64,000 bases of DNA from positions 124,001-188,000 of the forward strand of contig NW_019173973.1 of the NCBI RefSeq assembly GCF_001642475.1, read 5' to 3'. Of this stretch, positions 34,740-46,831 are shown in pieces. The position numbers and the translations under genes are program-made. The stretch comes from Fonsecaea monophora (lineage: Eukaryota > Ascomycota > Eurotiomycetes > Chaetothyriales > Herpotrichiellaceae). The notes under the pieces were generated by a model. It did not search any database. It had not been told where the DNA came from and saw nothing but the letters and a program-made list of their open reading frames with translations. How positions within the stretch are numbered: position 1 is the stretch's first letter; each line of letters starts with the position of its first letter.

Positions 34740-36693
34740 TCAGTCTGCTACAGTGAAGCCCAATTTCCTCGCTGACGCCGCGCACTTTGGTCCCGCCGAC
34801 TCGTCTCGATCCCCTTCTGATGCAGAGGACGACGACGAAGAAGAAGAAGACATCACAACCTGAATTGTGTCCTCTATCTTACCCAAGCCCAATCCCGGAG
34901 AGGTTGAGCACCGCTTGCGCTTTGAGCCATTCGAGGCTGATCTCTGGCGATTAAAGCCAAGTGAAAGCGATCTCGGCGCCGCTGACAACTGGCTTTTTCC
35001 CTCTGCAGGTGCACTCGGTCCTTGGGGCAGTCGCGGACTGGTCTGTTCTTTGATCAGCTGTGCCACTGGCTCTGAAGTGCTTCGGGAACTAGCTAGCGAA
35101 CATGTCCGGCGTCGCTGCCGCGGTTCTTGCCAGATTCTTGCCGTCGCGGCATCATTGGCACCGCCAGAATGCATAACTCTCGGAGTGTTGAAATCGTTGG
35201 TGGTCTGAGGAGTGTTTGCTGGTGGTTGAGTGCCTATACCGGCCAATGGACTATGTGATGCGCTGAGGGCCTTGAATAATTGTTCTTGGCGAGCAGGACT
35301 TAGAGCTTGGAGAATCTCTTCAGGGTTGGCCTCATTCATGTGCTTCAAAAAGTTGGCTCGTGGGACGCTGACCCCCGACATCTCGGTATTGACGACGCTG
35401 CGATCGGTCTTGCTGGACGCGTAATCAGGCATGGAGACGTCGTGACTGGTTGACCTCAGTTGCAGCCGCCACTGCTGTATCGCCGTAGGGGTCTGATGCG
35501 AGGAGATGAACGGGTCATCATCCTGCGCCATAAGCTTTATGGGAATGTGGCTTTCAGGGGACTGGCTCTTCAAGACACTAACGTTGGGGACTTTCCTGAC
35601 CGAATCGAGCTGGGCCTCTGAATGCTTCTGTGATTCCAACAAGTTTTGATAATTTTCATTCGTCGACAGCCTTTTACTTCGCGACGCTATTGGAGGTAAC
35701 CGCTGTGGCGAGTGTGAATGAGCTTCGTGGCCCGAAATACCAGAGACTCGAGAGCCGATCGGTCCAGGCCGCGACGGTTTGTTGGGCAGCTTTTGGAACA
35801 TTTTGAAGCTTGGCCATGCGATTCCCGAGTACTCGAGGATGTCTGAGGTGTCTTAGATTTGGCTGAGACTGAGGGAAGCTGCAACTCCTACTTACCTTGG
35901 GGGGCATGCTGAAAGGAGAAGGCAACGACATCTCGCAGGCGATCAAACCTGGTAGCTGAGGCAGCCGGGGGAGTGTTGTCCCTCACAACTCCTTCTGAGA
36001 TCACAACCCGGATTCGACCCATGAGCTCGCTGTGATCCCAACCGGGTTGCTGAAGCATTTCTCTGTAGAACGTGGGAAATTGGAGATATCGAGCATCGCG
36101 ATCTGTGCCGTTAGCCCCTTCTCGGTACACAAGGGACTTACGGGGACAACCTGGATCTCCTGCGGTATCATTAGCCAAAGAGGTTTGCGTCGCGGTTGGG
36201 ATATTCTTCATACCAATGACTTCCGGCCACACATTTTCGTCGAATGCACGTTGACTGTATGATCAATTAGCCAGGCGGCCGAATTGACTTTCGTTGGCCT
36301 CCTTACGCAACGAGAACTCCATCAATATACACTCGTGCTTCAAACAGAATTGCTTCTTCGGGGGTCTTGTAGCTGAGCAAGAGGTGAGACGGGGTGGGTT
36401 TATCCCAGCTGTGGATTGAAATTCGGAACGCTGCGCCACGCTCGAGACTAGCAATGAAAGAGGTGAGGATAGGAACCAGTGTCATCGACTCGAAATTGTT
36501 GGGATATTTCTCGACAGTGGCATCACTCGAGGAGCAATCCACGTCTGCACGAGTGAGTCAGTGTGCCTCGTTGTCGCTCAAAGGTGCGTAGCACTCACTC
36601 TGCCTTAGCACGAAGCATTTGGTGTTGAATTCCTGTATGGGAGTCCTTGAATCACCAGGGAAGAGGAGTACGTCCCAATTTTGGTACCTCATG
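34740..36693 (-). CDS. Conserved fungal protein of unknown function, first exon frameshifted in this sequence
   Basis: Four exons, 36693-36599, 36544-36307, 36254-35896 and 35842-34740, with introns of 54, 52 and 53 nt. The start reads MRYQNWDVLLFP and then meets a TGA. Dropping one C from the CCCC run (complement of 36658-36661) restores GDSRTPIQEFNTKCFVLRQ and an open frame through all later exons, about 597 codons. The N-terminal region has the strongly conserved look of a widespread fungal family (WDVLLFP, SWDKPTPSH, IDGVLVA, WPEVIG). The C-terminal half is Ser-rich and disordered, with a poly-Ser run from a GAC/GAA tract at 34828-34852. No biochemical function is known to me. A 39-nt intron-like segment lies inside exon 3 (36103-36141). 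Confidence 0.8.
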
Positions 36694-37312
36694 ACGACAA
36701 GGGACGTGCAATTTCAGTCCACAGTCCACATCGAAGGGAGACAGCAGAGTATGGGTGGAATATGAAGCACATGCTGGTTCAAGACAGCTTTTCGTCTTCA
36801 TAAAGTAGTGGCGGTCGACATGACCCCATTAACCTGCCAATGCAAGAGCAAAGCAGCCAGATGTGGCAGAAGGTGCGAGCATTGATCTAACGCCAAAGAA
36901 GTCGCCATCAACATCAGCTTACTCCTAGAAGGGAGTTCCAACGCGACTGTCATAGGCGGCACCAGAAAGGATAGGTAGACGACTCGAACCATGGAGGCAA
37001 TGGCGATGTCTATGTATCGACGACGAGGCCACACTGCAGAATTGGAAAGTGAAACTGGAATTAGGCACCTGTCCATCCCTATACCAATGCAACTACATGT
37101 CAACCCATGAAGTTATGTCCAAGCAAGTAAAATCATTTTCGTCTGAGCAACGGGTATAGTAATCAACAGAGCAAGTATTTCCAAAAGGAGAAAAGGACAG
37201 GAGCTCTTTTCGTGCACACGCCGTAACCAACCATGCGTGAGCATCCAAAGATCATCAGTAACGCCAAAGCATTAGTTAGTAATTGATACACAGCATCACC
37301 TGCAACGGCCAA
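36694..37312. other. Intergenic region
   Basis: 619 bp with only short chance frames. It contains the promoter of the preceding minus-strand gene and the SomA 3' flank. Confidence 0.5.
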
Positions 37313-39705
37313 CTATTCATTAGTTGCGTCAACCCCAAAGTCTCCCCCTATCATGGCGTTGTCGAAGTTGAATGTGTCCTCGTTGGACGTGTTCAGGAAA
37401 CTATCAAAGTCGAAGTTTTCCAAAACGTCGCTGTTCTCTAAACTGCTGAAATCCAGGTTGAAATTCTGGTCTGCATTGAAGTCGGTGAAAGCATTTTGTT
37501 GGGAAAGATCTGGCTGGTGCATCTGTGGTTGACTGGGCGGCATGGCTGCGTTTGGTGGAGGAGCTTGACCGGGATTCGGCATTCCAGGACCACCGGCCTT
37601 GCCGGCAGAATTGTTGAAACCTGGAGGATGCACTGGAGTGAGAGGGGTCGAAGGAGTGGGTGTTGCAGGAGGCTCATTCTCCGAAGATGCAGCAGCGGCA
37701 GCTGTTGAACCCTTCTTGGCCGGACGTTTCTTTGTTCCTTCCTCCTTGGCCTTCTTCTTGGGGTTCGGTTTGTTCGTTGTGGACGGGGTTGGAGGAGCGT
37801 TACCACTCTGGGGGGATCCAGGCTGATTGCGTTGAGCATTGTTCCCGGCGGGAGCTTGAGGAGGTGGCATCTCGTTCCGTTGTCCAGGCGTGCCCATCGG
37901 TTGCGGTCCTCCACCTTGAGAGGGTTGCTGCACCATTGGTTGACCACCTTGAAACTGGCCACCCATACGATTTTGCTGTTGACGAGCCATGGTTGCCTGC
38001 ATTTCCATAGCCGTGGGAGGCCTCATATTGGGAGCACCGGGGACCATGCCTTGATTGTCTTTCATAAACATGTTGGGGTTGAAGTCGGTGCTCTGTATGC
38101 CGTTCATGAAGTTCATTGTGCCAGGCGATCTTCCTGCCATGTCTCCCGCCGATGGCGAGTTAGGCATGCCTCCGAGTTGTGGCGTGCGCTTCATCCCGTC
38201 AACTGGGATGGGCGAAGTGCCCGTTCGACTGCCTGATGGTGACATGCCGCCGGGTTGCATTCCAACCATGGGTCCACCTGGGCCGCCGTCTCTGTTGACA
38301 GCATTGTCTTGCTCCTGTCTCGCCATCATCAATCTCTTTTTGTTCTGCTGCTCAAGGAGCATCAACTGCATTTGATAATCTTGAAGAGCATGGTTTCCAG
38401 TTTGGCCTGCACCTGGACCACCTTGCATCTGTTGGGTAGCCATCCTTTGGTTGTAAAGCTCCAGCTGGATGTTGTTCTCGTACGGAGGGCCCACGTTCTG
38501 CATGAGAGGTGATCCGGAATTGCCCATGTTCAACATGCCATTAGCCATTCCGGGCTATTATCGGTTAGTCAACGCAGATACCATCAGGAGTTAACGAGCT
38601 GCTTACCTGCATGGGCTTCTGTGGCATGCCGCCGTTTTGCCGAAACTGAGGGTTGTTCATGTTGGGTTGGAAAGAGTTCTGGATCAGCATGGGCTGAGGT
38701 CCCACGTTGGGCATTCCTGGCCGCACATTAGGCATCATGCCACCGTTGAACTGTTGACCTTCGAGTCGGGGTCTCTTGGACGGCGACCCACCATTCTCGC
38801 CCTCCGCCGGCGACGAGGCCCGACCATTCATGTCCACGTCGCCCTGTTCACGCTGCATCTGCTGTTGCTGCTGTTGCTGTTGTTGTTGCTGCTGAAGCAT
38901 CTGTGCCTGTTTGAATTGCTGCTGAATTTGCTGAGGGGTGCTGTGAATACGTGTCAGCGTGTTTGCAGCCCAGGGAATCTTATCTTAACCGATGCCCACT
39001 CACTACTTATTAGCCATATTATTGCCATTCACGACGTTGCCACGCAGATTAGCCTGCATGTTGAATCGGTTGTGGGGCATCATGCCAGGTCGAGCGAGGT
39101 TCTGATTCTGCTGGTTCTCCCTCATGCGTTGCATGTTCTGCGGAAAGTCAGTGGATAACGCCGAACACAGGCTTGCGACGGACTCGTACCTGATGTTGAA
39201 ACAAATATTGAGCAGCTGGTCCCATATTCCCGCCCTGGCCACCCTGCATTTTGGTTGAGCGATGCGCAGTGAAAAGGTCGGAAAAGATGCTGAACCATTC
39301 GAACAGAAAGCCGATGCCAGGGGTGTTGGCATCGGTAACATGCTGGGGGCGGGGAAGGTCGTCAGGAATATCGTCTTTGACATCGGTATCCATGGCATCT
39401 CCATCAACACCGTTCACTTCAGCATCTTTACGTCGCCCGGGGCTTTGCTTGACCGGCGGTTTCGTACGGAGTTCGAATTTTTCCTCACGTAGCAGGCTTC
39501 GAGCAAGATCATAGTGACCAAGCTTGAGGAAATACTCGTAGATGTATGTGTTTAATTGAGCCTTCAATTGTTCAGGAGAGCTGCCCATGTTGACTTGTGT
39601 AGCCGGGCTGCCATTGTTCATCATCATCATTCCACCACCAACAGGACCGCCTGGCGCCATGGCAGCAGGATTCATGCCGGCCATATTCATGGTAGCCATC
39701 GACAT
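37313..39705 (-). CDS. somA: LisH-domain transcriptional regulator SomA / Flo8-like
   Basis: Four exons, 39705-39190, 39137-39004, 38940-38607 and 38554-37313, give 741 residues. The introns are 52, 63 and 52 nt. A Met/Gly-rich start leads to a LisH motif at about 51-75 (LNTYIYEYFLKLGHYDLARSLL). After that comes a conserved segment ending in GFLFEWFSIFSDLF. The rest is rich in Gln, Met, Pro and Gly, with a poly-Q run (38860-38895), a Lys-rich PKKKAKEEGTKKRPAKK patch and an acidic/aromatic end (NFDFDSF, TFNFDNAMIGGDF) that resembles an activation domain. SomA/Flo8 proteins act downstream of cAMP/PKA in adhesion, conidiation and biofilm formation. For intron 2, gtgagt was chosen over an in-frame gtagtg three bases earlier. 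Confidence 0.88.
38860..38895 (-). repeat. CAG/CAA tract encoding poly-Gln in SomA
   Basis: An imperfect CTG/TTG run on the + strand encodes about 12 consecutive Gln residues in exon 3. It is a candidate length-polymorphic site. Confidence 0.85.
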
Positions 39706-41030
39706 ACGGGCCTATGTAGGGAAGCGGATAGGGCTTGAAGGAGAGTGAGGGTGCGTGGAAGAGGAGAGAACCTCAGTCGTGGGAGTGTGTCAGGTCGGTG
39801 GGTCGCGAGATGATGATTCGAGTTGTTCGTGAATGGGAGTGCGGAGAGAGTCGGTCGCGCAAACCGACGGCGACTTCAGATAATAGAGAGAAGCCTCATT
39901 TTCTGCAAGAAGGAATCGGTAGAGGATGCGAGGATGGCTGATGCTGATTAAGTGCTGTCGTGGGCTGCGATAGATGGAGGTCGAGCAGCGGGAGCCTCAG
40001 ACGAAACGCGACCGCCACGAATTATGGGATGCGGTGGGAGCGCAAGCACCTCTGGGGGCTGCAGGGGAGTAAGAAATGCGGTAGGCTAGGTACTGTAGCG
40101 AGCTGATAGCAGTCCAGATCTATCAGGGAAGATGGAGGGGTTGGTAAAAGGGAAGAAAGTAAAAGATGACCTGATGGGAAATTGGGAAGGTGATAGTAAC
40201 TGGGTGCTTTAGTAGGTGGTAGTGGTGGATGTGGGCGAGGCGAAAAGGCAACGAGAAAGATGAGGTTGGTTTTTGGTATAGAGAGTGCTCAGTGCCCCGG
40301 TGCCGGCTGAGGTTTCGGCGTTGGGTTAGCTAGGCTGCACGGTGCAGACCGATCAGAGCCCAAGTAAATTGGAGAACAGGCTCGTGATTGCTGAGCTGCT
40401 GTCAGGGCGCAGGCGAGAAGATCAGAGGGTAGGGGGCGAGCAGCGAGAGGCGGACACGGCACCTGGAGGCAAAAAGGCCGCCTATGATTTCTGACTCTGA
40501 CCACGGTCTGGCCACTCAGAGTGCGTTCCGCATCAGCCCTACGGATACGTCCCGCGAAAATTGCAGCACGCCTTGCCGGAAATGGGGCTACAAATGGTGG
40601 GGTGCTTGGCCTTGCACCACAACCTCACCTCGATTGATTTCTGCCACCTCGACAAGATCTCCATGCAGCAAACATTTCAAAAAATTCCACGCCCGGCTCA
40701 AGGCAGTCAACTGGGCAATAAGACAGGTAATATTAGCCAGGTCAAACCAGTTGACCGCTGTGCCCGCTCAGCATTTGCCCGAAAGTGACCCCTGGCCCCT
40801 CTTTGCACTGTTGAAACTCTCTCAGGGGTAATAGTGAATCCCTTTCCCCAATTCCACCCCAGCGCTGTAGATACTGTTAGTAGTACCTTCGAGAAAAAGG
40901 GGCTTGTGACACGTGATGTCCGGATCAATGGCTAGAGAAACGACTCTTGGGCCGGGTCCCTTGTAATCCTTTTGAGCTCTGTTGTTTGCCAGAGCACACT
41001 TTTTGGCTCCATAGTAGGAGTTCGGTGCCA
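39706..41030. other. SomA upstream region and BET3 3' flank
   Basis: 1.3 kb without a supported gene. SomA/Flo8 genes often have long leaders, so part may be 5' UTR. Confidence 0.45.
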
Positions 41031-41816
41031 CTATTCATCGTCAGGAGGCATCTCGTCCTCGATGTACCGAATCAGAGTAACCCGCATTTCCGTCACGTCG
41101 TTGCCGCGAAGCATGTCACTGACAAAACGTGCCTCGATGGACATCTGAACCTACGATCCCGTTAGTGTATGGTTATAAGCATTCCATCATGATTGCTGAT
41201 ACCATTTCCAATGCTCCGCGTAGGACACCACAGAGTATGTTAGAGAACCACAGCTCATCTTGAGCCCGCCCGTCGTCCGGAAGCTCCACAAAGTCTGCCA
41301 GAGGGTTTTCGTCAAACAGTAACGAGAATTGCTTGTTATCGGCGGTCCAGTTCGTGACGGTGGGTGTAATGTTGAGAAAGATCTTAAAGCCAACCTTTTT
41401 ATGGTCAGAAACCCATTCTGAAGAGGCGGAGTAAATGGACGTACCTTGGAGATCATCTCCGCCGTGTCCCTGAAATTTCCACACCGGCCCGTATTGGACT
41501 TTGCAAGGAAATCCTCAATGAGTCGCATGCCGATATTATACCCCATTTTGTCCAATTGCTGGTTGACCTGGGTGTAGTCATAGTCGTAGTCTGTGCACAG
41601 TTGGGCCACGATGGTCCCATATGTGAGCGTGACAAGCTCGGCGTTGACTTTGTCTACCCGTGTCCTGAGGAACATGTAAGGCCCGCTAACCATTGAATTT
41701 GGGCGACACTCACTTCCAGATTCTGAGAGGAGCAAGATCAGTCCATGAACAAGTCGGCGCTTCTAGGAACAGCTTACTCTTCGCCCACGCGGGCTGCTTT
41801 CTGGCTTGACGCCATT
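41031..41816 (-). CDS. BET3: TRAPP complex subunit Bet3
   Basis: Five exons, 41816-41779, 41722-41714, 41664-41445, 41394-41203 and 41150-41031, give 192 residues, the usual Bet3 length. Introns are 56, 49, 50 and 52 nt. Exon 2 is a 9-nt microexon (AATCTGGAA) supplying the middle of GEE-IWK-TRVDKVN. Bet3 is the central subunit of the TRAPP tethering complexes, which activate Ypt1/Rab1 at the Golgi. Family blocks RVDKVNAELVTLTYG, LDKMGYNIGMRLIEDFLA and NPLADFVELPDD are present. GRCGNF holds the Cys residue that is acylated in the hydrophobic tunnel of mammalian Bet3. It shares a 329-bp divergent promoter with the WD40 gene. Confidence 0.95.
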
Positions 41817-42145
41817 TCAATCGGGTATTATATCCCTATCGACGGACGAGCATCTCACCACAACTCGGACAACTCGGTCTTGCCTCGAATGAAGATATCA
41901 GAGACGTGTTATGGAGCCTGGTATGTGGCTGAGTTCAAAGCAGGAGACGCAGCATGCCAAGGCGTTGCTGGGCGTCGGACTTCCGGATAAACTGATTTCC
42001 CGAATTCCGAGCCAAAAAGTTTGGAAGTCGTTGTTTGATGTCTGGTCGTGGAATTGTAGCTGTACTCGTTAGTTGACTGCGTTCACAGTTCATCGCCCCC
42101 TTCTGGTCTTCAACCCTCCCACGAGTTCCTGCTGGCCTCTTCATC
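41817..42145. promoter_or_regulatory. Divergent promoter of BET3 and the U5 WD40 gene
   Basis: 329 bp separate the two start codons, so the two housekeeping genes must share most upstream sequence. No specific site was assigned. Confidence 0.5.
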
Positions 42146-43327
42146 ATGATGCCATCCATAAAGCGACAAGCTTCTGACAGCTTTAGCCAGCCGCAGGCCT
42201 TGGTCAAGAGGCAAAAGTCTAGTTCCGATCTAAACGACAACAAGGCCCTCACTGTTGGCGCAAAAGACCAAAATGGCAGCCTCGTGCCTTCTGTAGGTTT
42301 CAAAACAGCAAGGCTTTGGTTGATACGCTAATCAATTTACAACAGTCTCTTCGTACCAGCGCGCTGGCGGCTCCTATCATGGAACTGACAGGTCACTCGG
42401 GGGAGGTTTTCGCAACCAGATTCGATCCTACCGGTCAGCATATCGCGTCAGGGTCCATGGACCGATCAATAATGCTTTGGAATACATATGGTCACTGCGA
42501 CAACTATGGAATCATGACTGGCCACAAGGGTGCTGTGTTGGATTTACAATGGTCCCGCGATTCAAGAACAATATACTCCGCCTCTGCCGATATGACTATT
42601 GCTAGCTGGGACCTGGAAACGGGGCTGAGAATGCGCAAGCACGTTGGTCATGAGGAGGTCATAAACTGCTTGGACTTGAGCAGACGTGGTCAAGATCTCC
42701 TAGTCAGTGGCAGTGATGATGGCTGCATCGGAATATGGGATCCCCGCCAAAAAGCCGCAGTCGACTACATCGAAACAGACTTTCCCATCACAGCAGTGGC
42801 CATGGCAGAGCAAGGCCACGAGATCTACTCAGGTGGCATTGACAACGATATCAAGGTCTGGGACGCTCGCAAAATGGAGGTAACTTACACCCTGAGTGGC
42901 CACCAAGACACGATCTCCTCATTGGAAGTGTCGCCCGACTCGCAGACCTTACTCTCAAATTCTCATGACTCCACCGTGCGAACTTGGGATATCAGACCAT
43001 TTGCTCCGGTCGACCGTGCCGTACAGACCTATGACGGAGCTCCTTCAAGCTTCGAAAAGAACCTGATACGAGCAAGCTGGAGTCCGAAAGGAGATAAGAT
43101 TTGTGCTGGAGCAGGTGATCGGACCGTAGTGGTCTGGGACGCCGGATCCGCGAAATTACTTTATAAACTCCCTGGGCATAAAGGAACGGTCAACGACGTA
43201 CGGTTCTCGCCTACCGAAGACCCAATCAGTGAGTGATCTTGACGTGCCATCCTGAAAATTGCTGACCCCTTCAGTTGTCTCTGGTTCGACGGATCGCAAC
43301 CTCATTCTCGGTGAGTTAGGCCGGTGA
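42146..43327 (+). CDS. WD40 protein, U5 snRNP 40-kDa subunit-like (SNRNP40 / Cwf17)
   Basis: Exons 42146-42292, 42346-43228 and 43275-43327, with introns of 53 and 46 nt, give 360 residues, close to human SNRNP40 (357). A basic N-terminus of about 60 residues precedes seven WD repeats. These begin at MELTGHSGEVFATRFDPTG and have clear GH...WD ends, such as IMTGHKGAVLDLQW and IASWDLE. The last exon ends STDRNLILGELGR, like the family end. The protein belongs to the U5 snRNP/Prp19-associated spliceosome. A gtgagt at 43311 within the final codons could be spliced to a different short end but would destroy the conserved GEL terminus. Confidence 0.92.
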
Positions 43328-44127
43328 CGACTTCGTGGATGCGTCATATAGATGCCTCTCGACAGTCCTCTGCTTGAGCAATCATCCTTCGATCGTATGA
43401 CTTGGGGTTTCTCGATGAAACCGCCTAATGCATGCTCTGAAAGAGGCAAACCCTGCCAGCCTCGAGTGGTCGTTTTCACGATGAAGGGAGAATGAATTCT
43501 TTGCGTGAAGCGCATACTATCGTGGCAGCGCGGCCTCTATGGGTGCTCACTATTGCATGGAGACCCGAGACAACCTCTCTGTTGTCGAAGACTCCTAAAT
43601 GCAAATTAGCTACAGATGGTGAGAACATGGACATCGTGTTTCACCGCTTTCGTCTACCCGGCATATGACAACAGATCGGGTTTGATAAAGGGGAAACTCT
43701 CTCAGCGAGGTTGCACCAGTCCTTTGCACGTGAGACGTCTCCAGCTGATCGCATTCGTACGATGACCTTCGGTGCTCGATGGCTTGTGAATGTCCTGTCG
43801 GGGAGAAGAACAGAAAGACTATTCACGCTATTTTCCACTTCTACAAGACCTCCACCTGGAGTCGCAGGTTTTGAGCCCAAATGGATTCATTATCACCTCC
43901 TAGTAAGCGGATCAATTGAGATATCAAACGTCACATTGAGTCGGAAACCCAGCAGAACCGTTCAATACATCCACCTGTACAAAAATATCAAAAGGGGCCG
44001 GTTCCGCTCGGCCTTCAGGGGTGGCACTGAGATTCGACACGAGTACCAGGAGAACACAAAAGTTCGCTATACCTAGTGGCATGCTAAATCACCTTGTCGA
44101 AAATCCCTCGATATCAACCTGGCTCTA
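43328..44127. other. Convergent gap
   Basis: 800 bp between the 3' ends of the WD40 gene and the next minus-strand gene. Only short frames are present. Confidence 0.5.
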
Positions 44128-45529
44128 TTACAACCGTAGGTTGGTCATAGCTTGAGCTGCTGCCTTCAACTCCGCCTCACTGGGATAATTCACAATCATA
44201 AGATACAGCACATCCGACTTCATCAATCCCTTGATTCCTCCTTGCGGAGCTCGCTTGTTCACACCGGTGATATCGTAGCGCGGCTCGCGGCCCCTCGCAA
44301 CACGTCTTGAGTCCTTGAACTGGCGCTTGCGTGCCCTTCTCTCAGCCGTTGCTCGATCCGTCTCAGTCGTGTCGATTTTGCCGCCGCTCAGCAGAGCGAT
44401 TAAACTGCCGCTGTTGGCGGGATGATTGGGATCGCTGAAGCGGGACGCAAATTGCCTCTCCTGATACAAGTTTAGCTTGGATCCGGGATTCGCCTGCTCG
44501 AACTTGGCCTGGGCCCGGCGATCAAAATAGTCAACCAGTCGTTTGCTGCTGCGCTTGAATGCATTCTCTTTCTCGCCTGCCGGTAGATCGTCCAGCTCTG
44601 GGAAGATGATGGGTGCAGACTCAGGTATCTCGACTTCTCTCGACGAACCTGCTGCGTTGGCAAATCGACTCCCTCGTCCCGAATCCCTTTTTGCGATCGA
44701 GGTTACCACGTGGGTATTCATGTCAACGTTTTGCATCACATCATCGGAGTCGGGTTGATATGCCATAACCAAGGCATATAGGCCTCGAGGCTTGAAAAAG
44801 CTTTCATTCATGTTGTCCAGATATTTGTTCGACTCATACTTCACATATTGTCTCCTTGACAGCTCGACGCCGGTGTGAATCACCATGGCACCTACATGGA
44901 CGGGAAACATGGGGCCGACCATGATGTCACTGGCAATGACGGCTCCAGCGCACGCCAGGTTGAAAGCATGAAAAACCGGATGCAACTAGACGAGCAATAG
45001 AATCAGCCTATGTGGTCACACCTTTCATGAAGAGGTACGAAGTTCATACCTTAATCGCTTTTCCAAACCCATCTAGAAAGTCGAGAAACTCGCCCTGCTC
45101 GACTCCACAAGTCTGGAGCATCGGTGCATAGGCACGAATGAAGCCTCGTTCCTTGCTCTTTGGCCGGCGCTGAGGTAGGATGACGGGCATTTCCAGTATA
45201 CCAGCACCTGGCGAATAGTTGGGAGGTGGGTGTCTTTTCATAAAGGCCTCCAACACTTCATCAACGTCGTGAGCATTGTCGAGTTGAATGTCTTTGGGTT
45301 TTGGTGCAATTGACTGCTGAACCTCGTCGAGTTCTTGTGCCGCTGCCTCACCGTCGGACGACTCGACCGACGAGGTATCCGAAAGGTCGGTTTCAGCCTC
45401 AGTGGAGGCCGGAACTTGCAGGTGAGTCTGACCGGTCGTAGTCTTTTTGACGTCGTGGTCGGCCATTGCCTCACGCGCAAGACCATAGGCGCCAGTCACG
45501 CCTTTTGCCAACAGTTTGATGGGGAACAT
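44128..45529 (-). CDS. Conserved fungal protein of unknown function
   Basis: Exon 1 (45529-45050) and exon 2 (44985-44128), joined by a 64-nt intron (gtatga to gtctag), give 445 residues. The start is the ATG of MFPIKLLAKGVTG. An acidic Ser/Glu linker (about 40-80) leads to a block of the form MPVILPQRRPKSKERGFIRAY, followed by CGVEQGEFLDFLDGF. Across the splice lies a hydrophobic segment (AFNLACAGAVIASDIMVGP) and then FFKPRGLYALVM. This order of blocks occurs in a large family of uncharacterised proteins of filamentous fungi. The C-terminal half is charged and Arg-rich, but its last 30 residues regain conserved character (LYLMIVNYPSEAEL). A peripheral membrane role is possible. No enzyme motif is visible. 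Confidence 0.75.
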
Positions 45530-46831
45530 GTTGAGTGTTGTTCCAAAATTTGGGGGAACGCCTAGGTTGAACTTCTCTGCAGAAAACACTATGATTTTTG
45601 CGCTGGGTGATAGATGGGAGAGTGCAGACTGGCATGCAAGCCGTTGAAGGCCGCACACTGCTCTTCATTATATACACTTTCGAATGGTGCTGGAGACAGG
45701 CGAGTTGCCAGATGTGTCGAACAAAATCAACGCACAAGGGGTCTTCGAGGCTGATCCATGAGGCTGTGGTTTTTCCTCGAGCAATATTCCAATATAGGCC
45801 CTAGAGCAGATCGCACCTCGCGAAATCGCAGAGACTTCCCCATTCGGAATCTAGTTCGAGGGAGTCGTAGCCCATTGAGTATTGCAGGTGGGCACTAGCG
45901 AGCCGATGCAAGGAACAAGGCTTGTTGCAGGGCGAGGACGATATTAGCCGAGTTTGGACTTTTTCGCGAGGAGAAGAGGTGGGAGAACGTCATAATGCGA
46001 GTTGTTGGGTGCGGGATACCCCGTTACGCCTAGGGACGGGCCCCTGTACGGGTCTTCTCGCTGCTTAAGGGAGGCCGTGCAATGTTTAGTGGCCATGCAG
46101 GGCCCTAGACGGATGGGTTGGTGAGGTCTAGCAGGTCTGGTTGCCAGTCATTAGCCACTAGTTAGCCTACAAGCCCATCCCTTCCTAGGTACCTACCTAG
46201 GTAGAGACCCTTCTGAGCCCAAGAGCTTGGACCCACTGGCTTGATACCAAGTAGTAGCGGCGCTTTGACTGGCCCATCTTCCTCCCACGGTGACACACGA
46301 CCACATGGCGTTTCAGAACGCGTCCTGTTTCCAACCATCCTGTCGACCTCCCTTTCCCTGTCGCTCCTTTCGGCGACATCGCGGTTGACCAATTCGCCCA
46401 TATGTGTGACTCGTCTCCTGCTTAATGGGGACAGAAAATGACAGCCTGTCAACCCGTCTGTCTTTCGCGGTCCAAAGGGTGTCAAATGTTTCACTCGCAT
46501 CAAGTAGAACAACAACATTCCTCTGCCGATTCTTCCCTCCTTGCACTATTGAACCGAAGAACATAGCCCAAGATGGCCGTTTCCTTCTGGCAACCACTGG
46601 TCAAAAGGATGGTCCTGTTTCCGAGACTCGAGTCTGGACGCGGCTCGTGTATTCACTTTGATGTTGTGTTGCTTCCTCTTTTGTCAACCTGTAACCCACG
46701 ACGGTAAAGTCCACTGCCTCTCCTCTTCTCCTCCTGCCTCTCATATCGACCTTTCCTCGTCCTCTCCTCCAAGAGTAGTTTGCTTCAAGCGACCCAGAAA
46801 AGAAAAAGATCAGGATATAACTTCTGCGGCC
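45530..46831. other. 1.3-kb divergent upstream region
   Basis: It lies between divergent starts at 45529 (-) and 46832 (+). A near-palindromic cluster of CCTAGGTA units sits near 46183-46203. CT-rich sequence precedes the plus-strand gene. No ORF is supported. Confidence 0.5.

Noticed and set aside
36640..36680. A 41-nt intron (GTACTC...ACAG) that would also restore the frame of the conserved gene
   Set aside because: It would delete the conserved-looking VLLFP...PIQ segment and lacks a branch site. A one-base indel explains the data better.
43311..43400. A further 3' splice in the WD40 gene at gtgagt near 43311
   Set aside because: It would replace the family-like end LILGELGR with a short unrelated tail.
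46183..46203. Near-palindromic CCTAGGTA cluster as an attachment site or hairpin
   Set aside because: Short CCTAGGTA/TACCTA units are frequent in intergenic DNA of this window, and nothing nearby suggests integration.
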